Shown: positions 42,063 through 46,662 of the stretch, one piece after another
How positions within the stretch are numbered: position 1 is the first letter of the stretch
Layout: every line of letters starts with the position of its first letter
NCBI GenBank assembly: GCA_014802445.1
Contig: JAAVCF010000018.1
Coordinates: 1 to 46,662 of the forward strand
Reading direction: 5' to 3'
Length of the DNA: 46,662 nucleotides
Origin: Bacteroides sp.
GTDB lineage: Bacteria > Bacteroidota > Bacteroidia > Bacteroidales > Muribaculaceae
Notes under the pieces: model-generated
The model's database searches: none
The model's input: the letters and a program-made list of their open reading frames with translations, nothing else
Told to the model about the DNA's origin: nothing
Made by a program: the position numbers and the translations under genes

Positions 42063-44972
42063 ATGAGAAAACAGTACACTTTATTTATGGTGATGCTGCT
42101 TGGCCTGTTCGGATTCTCGATGACGGCCGGTGATATCATCTTCACGGTGGAGGGTACGGGCGACGCTTGCTATTGGTTTGACAGCGAAGCGCCTACTACG
42201 GTCACACCCGGAAATCCGGTGACAATTCCTTTCAAAGCCGGACAGCTCTATATCAGCGCCCCTGACGGCTCAAAGGTTACATCGGTTAAACATCTCGCCT
42301 ATGGTTATGAAACAGTTGTCAATGAGATGTCTACACAACCCGGCACATATAATTTTTCTTTACGCTCAAACCATAGCAGATACACCTGGGATTTCGTAAT
42401 CACCACGGAATCTGACGGCGGCACTGTGGAGCCCGAACCGGAAGGCAACAACTTCTTTGTGGAAGAGGGCGATGTGTATCTCTGGAACTGGCGCAAATGG
42501 GAGCTCGTGAAGAAGCTTGACCAGGGCGACAATCTGTTTACCGACCTCGATGCTTCCGGCACCTATGCAATTGTGGGTAACGGAGTTATCAATGCCTCTG
42601 ATCTGACCGTTACCAATGCTAATGGCGAAAACATTCCCGTGAGCACTTCAGCAATGGATTTTGACGGTGTGGCAAAGGGTTACTATGCCACCGTTATGGG
42701 CTCTTCTCTGTCATCAAAATACACCATCAAGGCTGTGGCCGCTCCCGAGCCCGAGCCTTGGACCACTGTGGTTAATGTGGGAGCAGGTGTGAAGGTGACC
42801 GGATGGTATCAGAACATGAGCACCTATGCATGGGTGGAAGTGCCCATGACAGAGGGCGCTAACAACATCAGCATTCCCAACGACACTTATGAGTTCCGCA
42901 TTGCGCTTGACGGCAGCATCGCTCCCGAGGATGTGACCTGCGAGAGCAACACCGGCGCTCAGGTGGGCTGCGTGAACAAGCCCGTGCAGGGTTACAACTG
43001 CTTTGTGCTCACTCCTTCAGAATTTGCTGCAAGCTACACTGTGGCTCTGAAGCCCAAGAGCACCAATTTCACCATCAACATTGACAAGGCTGCTAACGCT
43101 CAGGTGATTAACACGACCGGGAATGGCTTTAAGGTTCTGTCTCTGCAGGATGGCGCAAATGAATTCTCAGCTGATGAGGTGACCTCTTTCCAGGTTAACT
43201 CACAGACCGGCGGCGATTTCTACAAGTTCCTCGTGGACGGCGTGGAGGTTGAACCGACTTGGAACTCTTACACTGTTAACCCCACTGCAGCAGGAATGGT
43301 CATTGACATTCTCACCGAATTCCCTGACCAGGATCTGACCTACACGATTGTGTACAAGGGCACTCCGAATGTGTGGGCCAAGGTGACCACCGGCGACCCC
43401 TACACTCCCGACAGCCAGGTGGAAGTGCCTGTGACCAACAACACTTTCACTGTGAAGTTGGGTCAGAATGTCAATCTCTTTGCTGACAATGCTTCAGAAC
43501 TGACTGTTAATTCAGTGACCGTTCCCGGCAAGGCTTTCGGCCCGAATGACTGGATGCCTTTCCCCGGCCTCCCCAACATTAACTTCCAGGCTCTTGAAGC
43601 AGGCGAAATCGTTACTGACATCAAGGGCAAGGAATATTATGACCTGACCATCAACATCGAGGGCAATCCCGATCTGGTGACCGTGACTTACGGCGACCCC
43701 AACAGCTATCGCATGTTTACAGAGCTGACCGGCCTTAAAGAGGGCGCAAACACTCTGGAGAAGCTCAACGAAGGCTGGGCAGTGCGCGTGGCAACCAAGG
43801 GCAACACCGAAATCACCAGCCTGACCTACAAAGCATCGGCCGACAGCGAGCTGAAGAATGCATCGTTTGACGCCACAAGCAATGACTACTTTGTCGGTCC
43901 GTTTACCGGCCAGGGCTGCGAGGTTAACATCACTATCCTTGAAAAGGACCCCGACTATTACTACATGACTCTCAACGTTGAGGGCAATCCCGAGGACCTG
44001 GTGATTTACACCGACTACTCTTACTACAACCCCGAGCGCAACCGAGTGCTTGAGTGTGAGCTCAAGGAAGGCCAGAACACTGTGGCTGTGCCTCAGACCA
44101 CTGCCAGTCAGTTCGGCTATGTTCAGCTGTGGTTTGGTCCTGCTTCGTTCGAGAGCAAGGTTGAGCGAGTGCACTATCTTGGCCCCGATGGCAAGGAATA
44201 TAACGGCATCAGCGAAACCGGCGGCACTTTCAGCATCAACATTCAGGACAACTATGTTGTGGACGTGACCGTTAGCCACACTGACTACGACGGCGAATGC
44301 ACCGTGTTTACTGACCTTGGCGGCAACTTCCCCATCAAGCTCGTCAACGCCGCAGGACGCTCAGAGAGCCTGACTTCAGGCTACAACACCTTCCACTTCC
44401 AGACTGAAGCACCTGAATATGAGGTGGAATGTGACCGCTCGGTGACCGTGTTTGTGAACGGTGAAGAAATCGAGGGTAAGAAGGTGAGCCTCGCTGATGG
44501 TGACCTGGTGAAGATCTATGCCGGTTCAACTGACGCTCTGACCGTAAGCATCAAGCTGCGCGCACTCAAGGATGAGTGTGAGGACGTGAAGGTTGTTGAC
44601 GTGATGACCGACGGCCGCGACGCAGTGGAGGACTTTGAGGAATCGATTGAGGTGCTCCCCGGCACTCAGGTGAGCTTCGCAATCTCGGCTCCCGAGGATG
44701 TGACTTACTCAGTGAGAACTGCCGACGAGAGCCTTACGGCCGACGATAACGGCGTGTACACCATCTGGCCCACTGCCAATTATGACATCCAGGTGATCTA
44801 CACCTACGAGGATCCCAACAAGGACGGCATCGACACCATCACTCGCGATGACCTTGACATGACCGCAACTTACTTTGACCTGACAGGCCGCAGAATCGAT
44901 GCGAGCGCTGTGACTACAGGCCTGTATATCAAGGTGGCCGGCAATGTGGCAACCAAGATTGCAGTGAAGTGA
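42063..44972 (+). CDS. Secreted beta-repeat protein with GLYI-type C-terminal tail (copy 4, longest)
   Basis: ATG 42063 gives the signal peptide MRKQYTLFMVMLLGLFGF; the longer frame from 42018 starts upstream of the likely RNA start. The 969-residue chain has an N-terminal part with two PEPEP-type linkers. Then come the shared FYKFLVDGVEVEPTWNSYTV and DLTYTIVYKGTPNVWAKV module, and LKEGANTL, ITSLTYKASADSE, LKEGQNTVAV repeats. It ends IDTITRDDLDMTATYFDLTG, then GRRI...TTGLYIKVAGNVATKIAVK. It is acidic with few Cys. It is probably a surface or secreted binding protein; this is inference from architecture only. Confidence 0.8.
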   Translation: MRKQYTLFMVMLLGLFGFSMTAGDIIFTVEGTGDACYWFDSEAPTTVTPGNPVTIPFKAGQLYISAPDGSKVTSVKHLAYGYETVVNEMSTQPGTYNFSLRSNHSRYTWDFVITTESDGGTVEPEPEGNNFFVEEGDVYLWNWRKWELVKKLDQGDNLFTDLDASGTYAIVGNGVINASDLTVTNANGENIPVSTSAMDFDGVAKGYYATVMGSSLSSKYTIKAVAAPEPEPWTTVVNVGAGVKVTGWYQNMSTYAWVEVPMTEGANNISIPNDTYEFRIALDGSIAPEDVTCESNTGAQVGCVNKPVQGYNCFVLTPSEFAASYTVALKPKSTNFTINIDKAANAQVINTTGNGFKVLSLQDGANEFSADEVTSFQVNSQTGGDFYKFLVDGVEVEPTWNSYTVNPTAAGMVIDILTEFPDQDLTYTIVYKGTPNVWAKVTTGDPYTPDSQVEVPVTNNTFTVKLGQNVNLFADNASELTVNSVTVPGKAFGPNDWMPFPGLPNINFQALEAGEIVTDIKGKEYYDLTINIEGNPDLVTVTYGDPNSYRMFTELTGLKEGANTLEKLNEGWAVRVATKGNTEITSLTYKASADSELKNASFDATSNDYFVGPFTGQGCEVNITILEKDPDYYYMTLNVEGNPEDLVIYTDYSYYNPERNRVLECELKEGQNTVAVPQTTASQFGYVQLWFGPASFESKVERVHYLGPDGKEYNGISETGGTFSINIQDNYVVDVTVSHTDYDGECTVFTDLGGNFPIKLVNAAGRSESLTSGYNTFHFQTEAPEYEVECDRSVTVFVNGEEIEGKKVSLADGDLVKIYAGSTDALTVSIKLRALKDECEDVKVVDVMTDGRDAVEDFEESIEVLPGTQVSFAISAPEDVTYSVRTADESLTADDNGVYTIWPTANYDIQVIYTYEDPNKDGIDTITRDDLDMTATYFDLTGRRIDASAVTTGLYIKVAGNVATKIAVK

Positions 44973-45012
44973 GCTGTCACTGAACCTGACACCTAATTTT
45001 CATCTGACTCCT

Positions 45013-45056
45013 GAAGGGAGGGCGCGCGGCGAGAGCCGGGGTCCCTCCCTTCTCCT
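45013..45056 (+). terminator. Terminator of tail-protein gene 4
   Basis: GAAGGGAGGG pairs perfectly with CCCTCCCTTC (45013-45052); an inner CGGC/GCCG stem fills the loop. TCCTTT follows. Confidence 0.7.
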
Positions 45057-45083
45057 TTGCTTGGCCAATCGAGGCATAATAGC

Positions 45084-45091
45084 TAACTTTG
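45084..45091 (+). promoter_or_regulatory. -7 element of mnmE, next to the start codon
   Basis: TAACTTTG ends four bases before the mnmE ATG, so the first transcribed base would fall at or beside the start codon. Confidence 0.5.
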
Positions 45092-45095
45092 CAGC

Positions 45096-46511
45096 ATGAA
45101 GACAGCCGACACTATTTGCGCGATATCAACGCCTGCGGGCACGGGAGGAATAGCCGTAATCAGAATTTCAGGGCCGCGGGCTCTGGAGGCGGTTGACGCC
45201 GTGTGGGGCGGACGGCGGATGGCAGAGGCCGAGAGCCACACTGTGAGGCTGGGGACGGTGAAGGACCCGGCCACGGGCGAGACGGTGGATGAGGCCGTGG
45301 CGGCCGTGTTTCGCGGGCCGCATTCGTTTACGGGCGAGGACACTGTGGAGCTGTCGGTTCATGGTTCGCGCTGGATTCAGCGGGAGACACTGAGACTGCT
45401 CTGTGACCGCCCGGGAGTGAGGCTTGCCGAGGCGGGCGAGTTTACGCGGCGCGCTTTCGCTTCGGGAAGGATTGACCTTGCTCAGGCGGAGGCCGTGGCT
45501 GATGTGATTGCGGCCGAGTCAAGGGCCGAGGCGCGGCTGGCGCTGTCGCAGCTTCGCGGGGGATTCTCGCGGAGGTTGACAGGGCTGCGTGAGCGGCTTG
45601 TGGACCTGGCGGCGCTGCTGGAGCTTGAGCTGGATTTCTCGGAGGAGCATGTGGAGTTTGCGTCGAGAGAGCGCCTGATGGAGTTGGCCCGGGAAATAAG
45701 GGGCGAAATCAGGGGGCTGCTCGGGTCGTTCAGGGCCGGAAGCGCTATCAGGGAGGGCATCCCGGTGGCGATTGTGGGGCCTACGAACGCCGGAAAGTCG
45801 TCGCTGCTCAATGCGCTGACGGGCGATGACCGGGCTATCGTGAGCGATATTCACGGCACCACGCGCGACATCGTGGAGGATATCATTCCGCTGGGCGACT
45901 ACAGGCTGCGCCTGATGGACACGGCGGGCCTGCGGAGCACGGAGGACCCGGTGGAGGCCATAGGTATTGACCGGAGCCGGACGGCTGCGGCGAGGGCGCA
46001 GGCACTGCTGATGGTTGTGGACGCGTCGAAGCCTTGGCGGCTGGAGGATATTGTCAGCGAGCTCGGCGAGGACTTCGAGCTGCCTCAGGCTACGCTGCTG
46101 GTGCTGAACAAGGCTGACCTCGGCACGGTTGCTGGCCCTGACACGCAGGCTGTTGCGACAGCATCGAGCGAGGGCACTGCCCTACCCTCCGTCAGGGTGA
46201 GTGCACTGACGGGTGACGGCATCGACGAGCTGCGGAAGGCGCTGAGCGGCCTGCTGGAGAAAGCGCTGGCAGCTGACGGAGGGAGCGACGCGGCAGATGT
46301 GATTGTGACCAACGAACGCCACGCCCGTACCCTTGCAGCCGCCCTGGAGGCCGCAGAGCGAGTGATTGACGGGCTTGCCACGGAGCTGCCGCCCGACCTC
46401 GTGGCTCAGGACCTCAGGGAAGTGCTCCACCACCTCGGCGAAATCACCGGCGCCATCACCACCCCCGAAATCCTCACCACTATCTTCACCCGCTTCTGCA
46501 TCGGCAAGTAA
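45096..46511 (+). CDS. mnmE: tRNA modification GTPase MnmE
   Basis: With MnmG it makes the 5-carboxymethylaminomethyl group on U34 of certain tRNAs. The N-terminal folate-binding domain starts DTICAISTPAGTGGIAVIRI. The G domain, inserted in a helical domain, has GPTNAGKSS (near 227), GTTRD (near 254), DTAG (near 274) and LNKAD. The C-terminal FCIGK holds the conserved Cys. The length of 471 is normal. The ATG at 45096 fits the family start, though a -7 box ends just four bases before it. Confidence 0.97.
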   Translation: MKTADTICAISTPAGTGGIAVIRISGPRALEAVDAVWGGRRMAEAESHTVRLGTVKDPATGETVDEAVAAVFRGPHSFTGEDTVELSVHGSRWIQRETLRLLCDRPGVRLAEAGEFTRRAFASGRIDLAQAEAVADVIAAESRAEARLALSQLRGGFSRRLTGLRERLVDLAALLELELDFSEEHVEFASRERLMELAREIRGEIRGLLGSFRAGSAIREGIPVAIVGPTNAGKSSLLNALTGDDRAIVSDIHGTTRDIVEDIIPLGDYRLRLMDTAGLRSTEDPVEAIGIDRSRTAAARAQALLMVVDASKPWRLEDIVSELGEDFELPQATLLVLNKADLGTVAGPDTQAVATASSEGTALPSVRVSALTGDGIDELRKALSGLLEKALAADGGSDAADVIVTNERHARTLAAALEAAERVIDGLATELPPDLVAQDLREVLHHLGEITGAITTPEILTTIFTRFCIGK

Positions 46512-46583
46512 TCGGTTGATTGTCAACGATTTATATTGATAGCAATTGACTGTTACTGAGCGATAAAACTTAATACATTCAAG

Positions 46584-46623
46584 AACGCCTAATGCTGATA
46601 ACTGTCAGTGTTAGGCGTTTTTA
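46584..46623 (+). terminator. Terminator of mnmE
   Basis: AACGCCTAA pairs with TTAGGCGTT (46584-46619), extended inside by TG/TG wobble pairs and CTGA/TCAG, followed by TTTA. The last 40 bases of the window hold a TGTACG direct repeat and no gene I can support. Confidence 0.8.
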
Positions 46624-46662
46624 TGCACCATTTTGTACGGATTCTGTACGACAGCGACTCAT

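Noticed and set aside
43512-44279. A 255-codon minus-strand frame inside tail-protein gene 4
   Set aside because: It is a shadow of the repeat protein; no promoter, signal or motif supports it.
45084-45093. CTnDOT-type attachment core (GTANNTTTGC)
   Set aside because: The word here is CTAACTTTGC, but this pattern is nearly the same as the -7 promoter box and occurs before many genes; no element ends are seen.

Overview
The window looks like the chromosome of a gut Bacteroidales bacterium, possibly a Muribaculaceae-type organism. The family name is inference; the order is better supported. Promoters follow the Bacteroidetes form (TAnnTTTG near -7, sometimes TTTG about 19-20 bases further upstream) and obvious Shine-Dalgarno sites are lacking. 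The gene content fits too: DUF5689/DUF6359 lipoproteins, a GldB-like lipoprotein, a CarboxypepD_reg TonB-dependent receptor, reverse rubrerythrin, and secreted proteins ending in a GRR...GLYI...VK tail. Base composition is GC-rich in most genes, with AT-rich spacers.

Layout. 1-1641: the cut 5' end of an exported protein, then about 1.5 kb without protein genes that holds tRNA-Gln (minus), tRNA-His (plus) and a cluster of GC-rich palindromic REP-like repeats. 1.6-5.1 kb: cardiolipin synthase and an ABC-F ATPase, divergent. 5.1-8.1 kb: dnaA and dnaB as a tight minus-strand pair, preceded by an AT-rich spacer with large inverted repeats. 8.5-10.6 kb: N-acetylmuramoyl-L-alanine amidase and an MCE/MlaD protein. 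10.7-14.6 kb: a gldB-like gene, tsaD and cinA, then reverse rubrerythrin. 14.7-23.7 kb: an acyltransferase, then a minus-strand run of RND efflux genes (adaptor, pump, outer-membrane factor) continuing into an LpxA-type acyltransferase and a sugar nucleotidyltransferase. 23.9-25.6 kb: purC and menG. 25.8 kb: a small DUF6291-like gene.

The accessory part is 26.3-45.0 kb. A TonB-dependent receptor and two OB-fold-like DUF5689 lipoproteins form one operon, divergent from a secreted endonuclease/exonuclease/phosphatase; together they suggest a surface system for breaking down and taking up nucleic acid or another phosphate-rich polymer. Next come four paralogous secreted beta-repeat proteins, each with its own promoter and mostly its own terminator, all ending in the same short C-terminal tail. 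An AT-rich NYN-domain (PIN-like RNase) gene sits between the second and third, behind a leader with two competing hairpins. The window closes with mnmE and its terminator.

The strongest candidates for undescribed biology are the tandem tail-bearing protein family, the receptor/OB-fold/nuclease locus, and the NYN gene with its attenuator-like leader.
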